Below are positions 12,700 to 22,760 of a stretch of 64,000 nucleotides of DNA, piece by piece. Source of the DNA: Rhabdophis nuchalis. Lineage: Eukaryota; Chordata; Lepidosauria; Squamata; Natricidae. Where the stretch lies: assembly GCA_039707465.1 (NCBI GenBank), contig CM077645.1:57971850-58035849 (forward strand). Direction: 5' to 3'. The notes under the pieces are model-generated. The model did no database searches, was not told the DNA's origin, and worked only from the letters and a program-made list of their open reading frames with translations. Each line of letters starts with the position of its first letter. Within the stretch, counting starts at the first letter, position 1. The position numbers and the translations under genes were made by a program.

Positions 12700-12776
12700 T
12701 TGTCTCCAAGTGTTTCCAGCATCAGACGACACAAACATGCTGATATCATTTTCTGACAACTCTGATCCAATATTAC
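12700..12776 (-). CDS. SORCS1: SORCS1 coding exon, 77 nt (VPS10 propeller, Asp box)
   Basis: The acceptor tccttacag lies above 12776 and the donor gtgagt is at 12699-12694. Two bases complete the Gly codon, then 25 codons follow: NIGSELSENDISMFVSSDAG and NTWRQ. SSDAGNTW is a canonical Asp box (SxDxGxTW), the hallmark turn of the VPS10 propeller. It ends in phase 0 and joins in frame to IFEDEHSVLYLD in the next exon. No anomalies are seen. Confidence 0.96.
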
Positions 12777-12904
12777 CTGTAAGGAAAATACCCCAACTTT
12801 ATAAAACTTAAATGTAAAAGAAAATGGAAATATTTGTGCTTTAGTAATATATATATATATTGTGTTGAGCAGTGATGACTTAAGGATTCAATTTATTATA
12901 AAAC

Positions 12905-13500
12905 TTCTGTGTGTGTGTGTTGCATTTGTGCTGATAAATAAATAAAGGGAGAGTAGTATCTATTTAAAGCTATTTAGCTCTCATCAGCTAGCCATACCTG
13001 CTCTGACTCCCTCCTTAACACGACTAATCACTAAACTGACTGATAGTTTGCCCAGACTGACCTCGACTAGACTTGACACACACGAAAGCTTTGACTCTTC
13101 AGATGTTACGTTGTTTCCTGCAAACCTACTCTTCACAGAGGATTTCTTTTAAAGCTTCTTGGGAGGGGCCAGTCAAATAGGCAGCTGATACTCATTATCT
13201 CTCTTCTAATTGATGCTGCCTTCTCTCGATCCTTCTAAGCCTGACATCAGGGACAAACTGGGTTTCTTCCTCCCCACTACACCAAGCCCCAGGTGCCTCC
13301 TGATGCCTAGCCGGGCTCTCTGCTCTCTCACTCTCGGCCTCCTCCTTCTCTAGAGCAGACTCATAGGACTCCTCACTAGAGGAATCCATCAGCAGCTCAT
13401 CCGGAGCCGGCTGGGCCACAACACATACCCTTACTGGAATTTGAACCTAGGCTGTTTTACACGTTAGGCAGTTGTATTAGCCACTAAACCACAAGCTCTC
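12905..13500 (-). mobile_element. tRNA-derived SINE split by a solo LTR
   Basis: The SINE body (plus 12927-12998, 'tcatcagctagccatacc') and its tRNA head (13426-13495, with the B-box antisense GGAATTTGAACC) are separated by a 427-bp insert. On the minus strand the head lies 5' and a (CA)n tail 3', as in the copies at 17289-17496 and 17761-17914. Rejoining the flanks across the 4-bp duplication restores the family order. Confidence 0.8.
12999..13425 (-). mobile_element. Solo LTR with 4-bp target duplication
   Basis: The insert reads TG...CA on both strands (minus: TGTGTTGTGGCCCAGC ... GTCAGAGCA) and is flanked by tacc at 12995-12998 and 13426-13429. It interrupts a SINE exactly, so both ends are defined. 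A TTTAAAAG box and GC-rich stretch suit a promoter. Minus-strand codons are open for 74 residues (13419-13195), acidic then ending RRIERRQHQLEER. It is probably an LTR of a Ty3/Gypsy-type element left by LTR-LTR recombination. The class is inferred. Confidence 0.75.
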
Positions 13501-13925
13501 CTCCCTTATATATACATACATAATTATTATTTCATATTTATTACATAGTTAATCATGTTGCAATTCTTGCACCAATCTTACAAAATAAGGATAAGATCAC
13601 TGCAAAATTCAATTTCATAGCCAGCAGCCAGCAAGAAAGGGTATCACAAAAACAAATATTTCCCACCTCTGTTGTTATGTTTTGTTAAGTCAATTTTGTT
13701 ACCTTCCTTGTTTTGCTGACAGAAGATGTGACACAGTGATTTGACTCAGGCCAAACTTGAGAGTTCATGAAAAAAAAAATGAGATTTGAAATAGATCTTC
13801 TTGGTTGCAGCTATTACTTCGTGTCACCTTTGAACCACAAGTTGAAAATTTGAACTTTTATGTACCACTTAAATAGCAATAAGAAATTGTAAACTTCTGT
13901 TATATAGCACTGGAACATTTCTTAC

Positions 13926-14028
13926 CAGAGGCCACAATGATTCCTGGAGCTGTATCACGACTGGCAATATTACCAGACGTGTATGGATTCTCTGAAACCT
14001 TCAGGTGGAGATGAAGGGAGCAATACGG
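13926..14028 (-). CDS. SORCS1: SORCS1 coding exon, 103 nt (VPS10 propeller)
   Basis: The acceptor tctcccaag lies above 14028 and the donor gtaaga is at 13925-13920. It holds 34 codons plus one base of a split Gly codon: PYCSLHLHLKVSENPYTSG, then NIASRDTAPGIIVAS. The Cys in PYCSLHLHL pairs in position with the HCLL cysteine at the end of the preceding exon. The N-I-A and other positions differ from the mammalian protein, but the propeller framework is kept. The intron below is about 1.15 kb and holds a SINE split by a solo LTR. Confidence 0.95.
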
Positions 14029-14814
14029 CTTGGGAGAAAACAAACAAGGAGATGCTAATCAGTACTGGCGAGATAATAGCACAGCACAGCACAGCACAAC
14101 ACAGATCTTGAAGAAGTTATTTATACAGCTACAGTACTTTTATTTTAATGCAAATATTTTTATGCAATTGCATTCATTCCCAAGTGACAAAAAGACCTTG
14201 GGAAAGAATCCACAATCCATAACATTCAAAAGCATGTTAGTCACACAATAGAACCACTTTCCCTTCCTGTTCACATATGTCTATGGCTTTCCTTAGTCTA
14301 TTTGGCTCCAACTCCTGAAATGTACTATAATGTGATAACAGATGGATCAAAAGTAGCCTTCCTGTTAAAACAGATTTCTCCAACTTAGGTTTAGTTAAAA
14401 TCAGGAATTCACAATTATTTATCATATTTCTGCGTTAAGGATTTATCTACTGTGTGCATGAGAAGGAATTTGAAAAGAAGTCTATTTGTGCCCACTAGTT
14501 GTTGGCAGAAAGAGATTGTTTAGTTTGTCAGAATGACTCTCCTTTCTATTAATTTTATCTCACATAAACCACATATGATACTTGAGATTGAGGCTTGAAG
14601 AAAATGCAAAAATTTTGATGGTTTGTTTTTTTTCAAAGTCAAAAGTAGGTGAAGAGGGCTAAATAAGGAGCCTCCAGCAGAGAGAATGGAATTGAACATG
14701 AAAGTGAAAGTGATTTAGGATGAAACTGAAGTGATAGAATGCTGGTAGGAGTTTTTAGATATCTGTACTTGGATGACAGTAATGTGTCAAGACCAGAATT
14801 CAAATGAAAGTTCT

Positions 14815-16020
14815 AAATGTTAATGTTCAAGAAATTGAATGATGAAAAGGAAGTCACAAATGCTGTGAAAATATTAAAAAAGGAAAGGCTGCGGTAAGTA
14901 TAGAAACATTACACTGCGAATATGCTGCAAATACAGAAATATTACAATATGTGGTTTCTTTGTAGAGTGGTTATGTGGCTTGTTTAATGTGATAAAGACT
15001 GCATCTATGCCTAATGCTTGGAGTACTACTATATTTTTCTCCCCTATAGGTATGTGAGGTGGTTTAGAGAAAAAATTGAGAAGTGCAGTGTAGTTTTATG
15101 TCAAGCAAAGGATGAGCAAACCAGATCTTTCTTCTTTAGAAGGGTATTAAGGAATATATGACTGTGTGAGATAATGCTTATTGTGCACGTGTTGGCTATG
15201 ATAAGTAAAGTGGCTTGAATTAGAAAATGTTTTTTATGAGCATGGAGTTGAAAGTTCTTGAATGCAATATATGGAATGGTATAAGATGAAAGAAAAGCCC
15301 ACATTAGAATGGAATGCATAGTAAATAATTTAATTTACAGCTAGGTTTATGGCAAATCCCACTGATTGTCAAATGAATAAGGATTGTTTAGGTGTCATTA
15401 CACATAATTGGTCAGGAAATGAATGTGCATGAAGATTTGTATGGTGGTGATACCATGTTGTTGACTGAGAAACTGATCATTTTCAGTGAATGTCAGACTA
15501 TATAATGGAGTGATGAATATGGACCTAAAATTAATAAATCAAAAAAACAAGAGATAGAGCTGTATTTAAGCTTAAAAGAATAAACTGCACTTTATATCTA
15601 AATGGTGGAAAGTTAGAGGAAATAGTTTAATGTCATGTATTTTCCATAGCATGTTTACTAAAGATAGTGAAATTAAGAAATGTTAATATGTGCAATTGAT
15701 AATACAAAAGTATTACTGTAGATAATATATGGTCTGTTGCAAGGAATTGGCGTTAGTTGAAAGAAACTACAGTAAAAGCAATGGGAACAGAGTAAATAAT
15801 AAGTGAAATAAAACAAGGAGACTTAGGTGAATATGCTGAATGAATGTCAGCTGAATAAAGAAGTGAATGACCAATATTAGCACATTAAATAGTTTAGACA
15901 TATGGAGAGATTTCATGAGGACTGAATAGCAAAAGAAATATATGAAGATCAATGGGCTAAGAGGAAGGGGAAAAGTGAGAAAATGTAGTTGTAGGAATGA
16001 GTTCTTCCAAAATAAAAATT
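14815..16020 (+). mobile_element. Decayed LINE reverse transcriptase, R4/RTE-like
   Basis: In shifting plus-strand frames I read retrotransposon blocks in the right order: an upstream RT part (~14980-15060), LYGGDTMLLTEK at about 15438-15475 where YADDTVLLAE is expected, then a C-terminal FRHMERFHED...IAKEIYEDQ block (~15890-15960) where FGHxERMxEDRxAKKxYE is typical. Many stops and frameshifts mark it as old. The family is uncertain (R4/Dong or RTE-like). Confidence 0.5.
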
Positions 16021-16466
16021 ATAATAAAAGATAATGTATAAACTCAGTGGAAATAAAGTTAGGTGGCAAAGGTATAACAATGGGGAGTGTCAATATTATT
16101 TCTGTAAATTAGTTTTGGCTAATTTCTTGCATTTTCTTATGTCATGGATTTTATTAGTTTAGCTTACTATTTCTCATTACTTTTCTGCAGCTTTCATAAT
16201 ATTGCTTTCCCCAAGATAAATATTATAATAGGTATGCATATATGAATGTAGATTGAAAGCCAGTATGCTTTGTGGCTGAGATTTGGGATTTGGACCTTAA
16301 CTTTCCAATTTATTCAAACACCATAATTTCATTTTCTCAGAGGTTGTTTTGGTTTTATTAAGTGATGACAATAAGTCAAAATTAATATTCCCTGCCACTG
16401 AAAAGCATTGAAGTAAGTTCAAAAGAGGAGAAAAGCTGAAAAAATTCCAAAGAAATCTCCAATAAT

Positions 16467-16470
<4 letters not shown>

Positions 16471-16508
<38 letters not shown>
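16471..16508. repeat. (TG)n microsatellite
   Basis: Nineteen uninterrupted TG units followed by a degenerate CA/GT stretch. Confidence 0.95.
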
Positions 16509-16511
<3 letters not shown>

Positions 16512-17288
16512 CTGTTTGCGCATGTTCATGTGCACGTGTGTGTTGCTTATTTTTGGGAAGATGATTCCTTTTTGCTCTATTTGATTGATTTACACAAATT
16601 GTGTCAAAGGTGACCCTGGAAGTTGTACAAAGACTGTACAAAGCAAAAAATTAAAGATAAACAACTTTGTTCATAAAAATCAAGTACATAAATCATATCA
16701 TTACACAGGGCTGATATTAAAACAAAACAAAACTTATTCCCTTTCAAACCACGAAGACAAAGGGGCTCAATTAACCTTCTGGCCCAAATGCCTGCAGGAA
16801 AATTCAGTTCTTTAATGATTTTCAAAAAGCCAACAGTGCCAGATTCATCCAGATCTCCAGTGGGTTGCTGTTCTAGAGGGCAGGCACAGCAACAGGAAAG
16901 GCCATTAATTAGATTAAAGGTAATCTATTCAATTCCAGAACTGGAATTAAATAAAATAACAGCACTTTAATATTCACAGAAATCATTCCTTGACCATAGC
17001 TATTTTTTCCAGAATTTTATTTTGATATTCCTGCCAAAACCAGACAACATTGAATGTGTTTATATTATTATATTAATACATCAGATTATGTGTCTATATT
17101 ATTACTAGATACTGTATATACATCAGATACATACATGCTTATTCTTTATATGACATAAATATTCAGCATGATTTATAACATTTCATTGTCATTGTATGGA
17201 TGTTGGTTGCAACTCCTCAAGTTAAACTAAGGCATTAGCTACCCAATCCAAGGTAAACTCCTGGGAATTACATAATTGTCCATGTTCT
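16509..17288 (-). other. Intron without recognised elements
   Basis: AT-rich intron sequence, no repeat recognised. Confidence 0.5.
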
Positions 17289-17296
17289 CTAACATT

Positions 17297-17339
<43 letters not shown>

Positions 17340-17496
17340 TACGTTTTTGAGCTGATCAATAAATAAGTCAGGGAGACTAGTATAGATCTATTTCGAGTTT
17401 TTTAGCTCTCATCAGCTAGCCATTCCCTTACTGGGATTCGAACCAGGGCATTATTACATGTGAGGCAGTTGTAATTACCACTAGACCACTGGTTCT
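17289..17496 (-). mobile_element. tRNA-derived SINE, full copy
   Basis: On the minus strand it begins AGAACCAGTGGTCTAGTGG (A-box-like), has GGTTCGAATCCC (B box), then a body 'agctgatgagagctaaa', a 'tttattgatcagctca' end and a (CA)n/(TA)n tail (plus (TG)n at 17309-17338). The head resembles tRNA-Glu/Gly but no cloverleaf is kept, so it is a SINE and not a tRNA gene. Confidence 0.8.
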
Positions 17497-17573
17497 TATC
17501 CTGATCAGAAACGTAACACACAGAGACCATCTAGACAGAAAGCCACGAGTTCTGTTGTGTTAATTTTTTAATA

Positions 17574-17740
17574 TGTGTGTTAGTATTATGAGCTGATCAA
17601 TAAATAAATCAGAGAGACTAGGATAGATCTATTTCGAGCTTTTTAGCTCTCATCAGCTAGCCATACCAGCTAGCTTTAAATAGATCTATCCAAGTCTCTC
17701 TGATTTATTTATTGATTAGCTCATAAAAACTAACACACAC
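17574..17740. repeat. Inverted pair of SINE bodies (palindrome)
   Basis: Two headless SINE bodies face each other: 17574-17640 and the reverse complement at about 17673-17740, sharing 'gatcaataaataaatcagag' and 'tagatctat' words. The tRNA head is missing from both. The palindrome abuts the next full SINE. Confidence 0.75.
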
Positions 17741-17760
17741 ACACACATATATATATATAT

Positions 17761-17914
17761 GTTTTTGAGCTGATAAATAAATAAACAAGGGAGACTAGGA
17801 TAGATCAATTTCAAGCTATTTAGCTCTCATCAGCTAGCCATACCCTTACTGGGATTCGAACCAGGACAGTATTACATGTGAGGCAGTTGTAATTGCCACT
17901 AGACCACTGGTTCT
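17761..17914 (-). mobile_element. tRNA-derived SINE, second full copy
   Basis: Same family as 17289-17496, with intact GGTTCGAATCCC B box on the minus strand and A-box-like TGGTCTAGTGGCAATTAC. Preceded on the plus strand by (AC)n(AT)n at 17733-17760, which is shared with the neighbouring inverted copy. Confidence 0.8.
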
Positions 17915-17954
17915 TATCCTGATCAGCTAAGCTAGGGGAAATAAGTATATACTT

Positions 17955-18349
17955 GTGTCAAACCACCCTGGTAAGCCCCAATTAAGAGACGAAGCAAACT
18001 GCTTTCCTTTTCTGCCTTTTGGCTCATCACCAGAGACCATGCAGTCAGAAAGCTATTTGTTTCATTGCCTTTTGTTTCCATTTGTGTTTACTTTTTTGAG
18101 CTGATAAATAAATATATAAACAAAGGAGACTAGTATAGATCTATTTCAAGCTATTTAGCTCTCATCAGCTAGCCATACCCTTACTGGGATTGTTTATTTA
18201 TTTATCAGCTCACAAACCTAAACACAAATGGAAACAAAAGGCAACGAAACAAATAGCTTTCTGTCTGCATGGTCTCTGGTGATGAGCCGAAAGACAGAAA
18301 AGGAAAGCAGTTTGCTTCGTCCCTTAATTGGGGCTTACCAGGGTGTTGT

Positions 18350-18356
<7 letters not shown>
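17955..18356. repeat. Long inverted repeat around a SINE body
   Basis: Arms 17955-18115 and 18192-18356 are reverse complements with few mismatches by eye. Both contain 'accctggtaag', 'gcaaactgctttccttttct', 'gcttt' and 'tgtttccatttgtgttt' words. The ~76-bp spacer is a SINE body without head (18116-18191). Arms of about 160 bp would form a strong cruciform or RNA hairpin. Confidence 0.85.

Positions 18357-18387
<31 letters not shown>
18352..18387. repeat. (CA)n microsatellite
   Basis: Pure CA units directly at the outer end of the long inverted repeat. Confidence 0.95.
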
Positions 18388-18388
<1 letters not shown>

Positions 18389-19570
18389 CTCAGAAAGACA
18401 TTTTCCCCAATATTTTATTCATTTTTATTTTTATAAATTGACCATAAAGGTAGTGTATGAATTCTCTTTCTCTCTCTTCTTCACATACATATTCCTATGG
18501 ATTTAAGAGGTGGACTGTAACAATAAAAAGAAGGCAAAGGGACTATCCAGTCTCCAGTAAGTATTTTTTACGGCTCACAACATGTGAGACAAACCTTTTT
18601 ACAGAAGAGGGAATGGTCTTGGAATTTGAGAGTCAGCCAGGAAAAGGAAGGAAGTTGAGAACGACTTTTCCAAGGTTTACATATCTCTTCCAAGTTCATC
18701 CTCACTAATATACTATCTCACATTAGACCATTTGTTCAGGACCTGTATTATTGCGACCTCTTTAAAGGAACGGGTCAAGGTACATCTGTCACTCTTTCCA
18801 AGGGAAAAATTGCCTGAACACATTACCTAAGAGAAGTGCTGTGATCAGCTCCATTTACCATTCATTTGACAGAAGAGAGTTAGGAAACTGACAACCAAGC
18901 AATGTTTATTTGTATATCTTTGAGAGAGGAAAGAATAATGTGTATTTTTGTTAGAGTGTATCTGAGTGAATAGTTTGTGGTGGAAATTAAAAGATGGATT
19001 TCCCATTGTTTGATTCCTTTTTAGAAGAGATCCTATCCGTTATACTGAAAGAAATTCAAATAGTGTGACTGGCAGTCAACATTTTTGCTATGATATATAA
19101 ATATAAAAATGATATGTTAGGTAAGCAAATTACTTTTCCTTAAATACACTTTTCAAGTCAAAAATAAACTACTACTATACATTAATGTTAATTTGTACAT
19201 TAGAAAGGTAATAAACCACTGGGCATCAAGGATACTTGGTAGAAAGCAACATCCTAACAGAAATGTTCTTACACTCATTGTTTAACTCAAGAATGTTATT
19301 ATATTCACCACTATTACTTTACTAACTGTGCATTAGCATGCACTTGCCATAACAATTTTGAAGACCTGCTATATTGATTAAATTTATATTGTAATTTACA
19401 TAAGACCATAAAGCACCTCTTCCATCCTTTTTGAGTTTATCTTATTGGTCTGGTACAAAAACAAAACAAATTCTGCTTTGGTATTATTGCGGGCTGCGCT
19501 CTCTCTCTCTAAATAAAATAGCAATTATTTTTTAAAAAGACACAAATCATAATCCAGAAAACAAACTCTA
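18388..19570 (-). other. Intron without recognised elements
   Basis: AT-rich sequence, no element recognised. A short CT run occurs at 19498-19509. Confidence 0.5.
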
Positions 19571-20446
19571 TACAAGTAATCCTTGACTTATGACCATATT
19601 TGAGTCCAAAATTTCTGATGATAAATGAAACATATGTTAAGGGACTTTTGCCCCATTTTATGACCTTGCCATAGCTGTTAAGTGAATCCTGCAGTTATTA
19701 AGACGTTAGTACTATGATTGTGAATTTACTTCCCCATTATTTTATTTATTTTATTTTTATTTATCACATTTTTATACCGCCCTATCTCCCTGGTGGGACT
19801 CAGGGCGGTGCACAGAAAAGATAAAAACACAATAATGTACAGACAACGAGATAAAATAGGATTAAATTTGGTAAGTCTGTGCTAAAAATGATTAAAAACA
19901 GTTTAAAAACATCATATTAAAATTAAACCATTAAATCTATGCCAGGCCGGCTAGATGAAAAAGATGCGTTTTGAGCCCCTGGCGTAAGAGGCGTAAGTCT
20001 GTGGTGGTACGAAGATCGGAGGGCAGGTCATTCCAGAGGGCCGGGCCCGCCACAGAGAAGGCTCTCCCCCTGGGGGTCGCCAGCCGGCATTGACTGGCGG
20101 ACGGCACCCTGAGGAGGCCCTCCCTGTGGGAGCAGACAGGTCGAAGGGAGGTATGTGGTAGGAGGCGGTCCCACAGGTATTGTTGTTAACAATAACCCCC
20201 ATTGTTAAGTGAATCTGGTTTCCCCATTGACTTTATTTGTAAGAAGGTCACAAAAGTTGATTGTGTGACTGGGAAACTGCAACTGTCATAAATATGAGAC
20301 AGTTGCCAAGCATCCTAATTCTGATCACATGATCATGGAGATATTGCAATGGTAGTAAGTGGGAAAACATTTATAAGTCACTTGTTTTCTGTGCCATGTA
20401 ACTAATGGTCACTAAATGAACTGTTGTAAGTCAGGGCTACCTGTAT
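19571..20446. repeat. Dispersed TIR repeat interrupted by an L2
   Basis: The left end CAAGTAATCCTTGACTTATG and right end TTGTAAGTCAGGGCTACCTG are inverted copies of each other and match the 7015, 3756 and 42979 copies. TATA on each side (19567-19570 and 20447-20450) may be the target duplication. A minus-strand L2 fragment occupies the middle. Confidence 0.7.
19742..20180 (-). mobile_element. L2 LINE 3' end
   Basis: The minus strand reads the L2 C-terminus ([39 protein letters not shown], then HLAGLA with a stop) and the CCGCCCTGAGTCC UTR hairpin with a TTTATTTTATTT-type tail. It is 5' truncated, largely readable and fairly young. It is inserted into the TIR repeat 19571-20446. Confidence 0.85.
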
Positions 20447-20639
20447 AACAATAAAAGGCCCTTAGAAACCCCTAGCACAATTCTGCCCTAAAGCTTGAGA
20501 AAGCAGCTAAATTTTTAATTATTTCCTGGATTGCAACAACTAATTCTATTTTATGAAGGGGACAATTTATACTGATAATGCTTTCTGCGCTTAGTTCCAT
20601 GGTTAACCACAAAAAATTAATATAAGCAAGCCCATTTGC

Positions 20640-20957
20640 TTAGGGGTTGCCACAAAGAAGAGGGAATCAAACTATTCTCCAAAGCACCTGAGGGCAGAAC
20701 AAGAAGCAATGGGTGGAAACTAATCAAGGAGAGAAGCAACTTAGAACTGAGGAGAAATTTCCTGACAGTTAGAACAATTAATCAGTGAAACAGCTTGCCT
20801 CCAGAAGTTGTGAATGCCCCAACACTGGAAGTCTTCAAGAAGATGTTGGATAGCCATTTGTCTGAAATGGTATAGGTTTTCTGCCTAGGCAGGGAGTTGG
20901 ACTAGATGACCTCCAAGGTCCCTTCCAACTCTGCTATTGTATTGTGTTGTATTGTAA
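20640..20957 (+). mobile_element. CR1-type LINE 3' end
   Basis: Closely related to 29762-30268: 'gcaatgggtggaaactaatc' and the C-terminal frame SLPPEVVNAPTLEVFKKMLD with frameshifts, then a DDLQGPFQLCY-like end and a TTGTATTGTGTTGTATTG tail of short direct repeats. Confidence 0.8.
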
Positions 20958-21043
20958 ACAAATGTCTCGTTTCTTGAACCCTTATTGACCTGACTCATAA
21001 AAGCTAGTTTATCTTTTCCAAAAGTTTCAGTTAGACAAAAGTG

Positions 21044-21395
21044 TTCAAGAATAGATATTTCTTTTTCAGTGAAAAGAAAAATAATCCCATTTCCATCTAT
21101 AATCTGTATAATAAAAAGGGGTTTTCCCCCTTCTCTCATGCTTAAATCATCACTTACTATGGTAGGAGGCAATAATCTGGTTTCCTTTTCAATGTTCAAG
21201 AATAGACATTTCGTAAAAAGAAAAATAAGTTCATTTCCATTTCAAAAATTTTAAAAAGTTGCCTTAAAAATATATATATGAAAAAATTGTGGGGAAAGAG
21301 GCTATGTCACTGTATAATAAGAAGAGGGTATTCCCCTCCCTCATGCCCATAAACCTTCACTTACTAGCAGGCAATGAACTGGGTTTCCTCTCAGA
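21044..21395 (-). repeat. Imperfect tandem duplication covering a SORCS1 exon end
   Basis: 'ttcaagaatagayatttc' occurs near 21046 and 21194. 'ctgtataataa', 'tctcatgc', 'cacttacta' and 'aggcaat..ctgggtttcc' occur near 21106-21180 and again at 21311-21395. The second set includes the last ~27 bp of the 21365-21511 exon and its donor. The first set is a decayed copy lying downstream in the intron, with its own gtaagt. Confidence 0.75.
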
Positions 21396-21511
21396 TCTGT
21401 GTCCGGGGCCTGCAGCAAATGCCAGTCTCTGCCTTTGTTGTAGGTGATGAAAGTTTTTACTTGGTTGTCAATCTTCTTGTTAGCCAAGAACATTCCCTTT
21501 ATCCCTGCTAC
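21365..21511 (-). CDS. SORCS1: SORCS1 coding exon, 147 nt (VPS10 propeller, Asp box)
   Basis: The acceptor ttctcctag lies above 21511 and the donor gtaagt is at 21364-21359. It holds 49 codons, phase 0 at both ends: VAGIKGMFLANKKIDNQVKT, then FITYNKGRDWHLLQAPDTD, then LRGNPVHCLL. TYNKGRDW is an Asp-box (BNR) turn typical of sortilin propeller blades. The last ~27 bp plus the donor are partly duplicated, in decayed form, about 206 bp further into the intron (near 21150-21190). Sequence and phase agree fully with SorCS1. Confidence 0.96.
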
Positions 21512-22136
21512 CTAGGAGAAATTGACATGGCTGAAAAACAAGATAAATTTGACACAAATTGTGTGTGCATTTGGTACCTGTCAAATCTAGCTTTAGAAAT
21601 AGCATACAGAATGAATATGTAGCAGGCTCGGAGGTGAAAATTGCATCAAAAGATTTCTTACTTACCAGAGGTTGGGGAAAAAAAAAAAGACGGAAACTAC
21701 TGTGTTTTGAGACAGGTTAGAAGAAGACGTTGCAGGGTTGAACATAAAAAACAAAATGTAGATTTTGATGAGGTGACTGGCACAAAAGCAGTCACAATCA
21801 TCTGAGTTTTATTTAAGCTTGTAGATGCTTTAAAAAAAGTATGTGTTTCATTAAATATAAATTCTACACCTTTATATAAATCATGCTCACCTGTGTTTGG
21901 GTAGACAGGGTTATCTGTGTGTGTATCTATCAGTGTGTGTGTGTCTCTGTATTTCTATGTGTACATTTAGGAACACTTTGGGATAAGGGAGAGCATCAGC
22001 TGCTTTGAAGGAAACAATATTGTGCACTTTCCAGAAAAGCCATTTCTTCATCTGACTTTATTATACACCAATTCCAATCTTATATAAAAGTTTGGAAGGT
22101 ATAATTACAATAGTTGCAGAGTAGACCATACATAAC
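21512..22136 (-). other. Intron start, no recognised elements
   Basis: Contains a purine run near 21678-21690 and a degenerate TG/CT stretch at 21916-21955. No interspersed element recognised. Confidence 0.5.
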
Positions 22137-22154
22137 TTGTTCTTTTTCATTTGT

Positions 22155-22456
22155 GGTTTAGGCCTAGCAATAGGCGGAAGCCAGATTGTTATTTTGATAG
22201 ATCGCCTTTTTCAGACCCATGAAGTAGAGAGATCAGCTATCTTGATCCTATCAGACCTCTCAGAGGTGTTTGATACTATCAGTGCAGGGGTGGGTTTCTG
22301 CAGGTTCGCACCTACTCGCGAGAACCGGTTGGTGAAATTTAGAGAACCGGTGAGAGGGGGTTCCACAGGCGAACCTGGAAGTAAATCTGGCCCACCGCTG
22401 CCAGTGACCAACAGGAAGGAAAGGAAAGGAAGGAAAAAAGGAAGGAAGAAAGGAAA

Positions 22457-22545
<89 letters not shown>

Positions 22546-22760
22546 ATTTATCATCACAATTGAGTCCAAAATTTTGGTTGCTAAGCAAGAGCGTTGTTAA
22601 ATGAGTTTCACCACATTTTAAAAGGTGGCCACTCCCACCTGTCACATGACTGCCAAGCCACGCCCACAAAATAGGCCACACCTACAGAGTAGGTTCTAAA
22701 AAATTTGAAACCCACCCCTGTATCAGTGGCATTGTTCTGGGCCACTTGGAGGGTTGCAAG
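22155..22760 (+). mobile_element. Old L2 reverse transcriptase fragment
   Basis: The plus-strand frame reads AILILSDLSEVFDTIS up to 22284 and continues after the MITE with GIVLGHLEGC-like codons. This matches the L2 motif [19 protein letters not shown] in the nearby intact copies. It is decayed and split by a hAT MITE. Confidence 0.6.
22285..22720. mobile_element. hAT-type MITE with internal AAAG array
   Basis: Terminal inverted repeats CAGGGGTGGGTTTC and GAAACCCACCCCTG are flanked by the perfect 8-bp duplication tatcagtg (22277-22284 and 22721-22728), which is diagnostic for the hAT superfamily. The interior has 'gttcgcacctactcgcgaga', an expanded (AAAG)n at about 22459-22546, 'catgactgccaagccacgcc' and no transposase. 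It has a sister copy at 39350-39715. Confidence 0.92.

Larger units (their letters stand above)
12777..13925 (-). other. Intron with split SINE
   Basis: Besides the SINE and solo LTR it holds a short (TA)n at 12850-12860 and about 420 bp of unrecognised AT-rich sequence next to the exon. Confidence 0.7.

Noticed and set aside
13195..13419. Small acidic protein gene
   Set aside because: It lies entirely within a solo LTR bounded by target duplications. Kept only as a finding.
17289..17914. tRNA genes (A and B boxes present)
   Set aside because: No cloverleaf or acceptor stem. Repeated SINE bodies and CA tails follow, so these are SINE heads.
22137..22681. Open frames of 155-156 codons with long lysine or phenylalanine/serine repeats
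   Set aside because: They are translations of the AAAG microsatellite and hAT ends.
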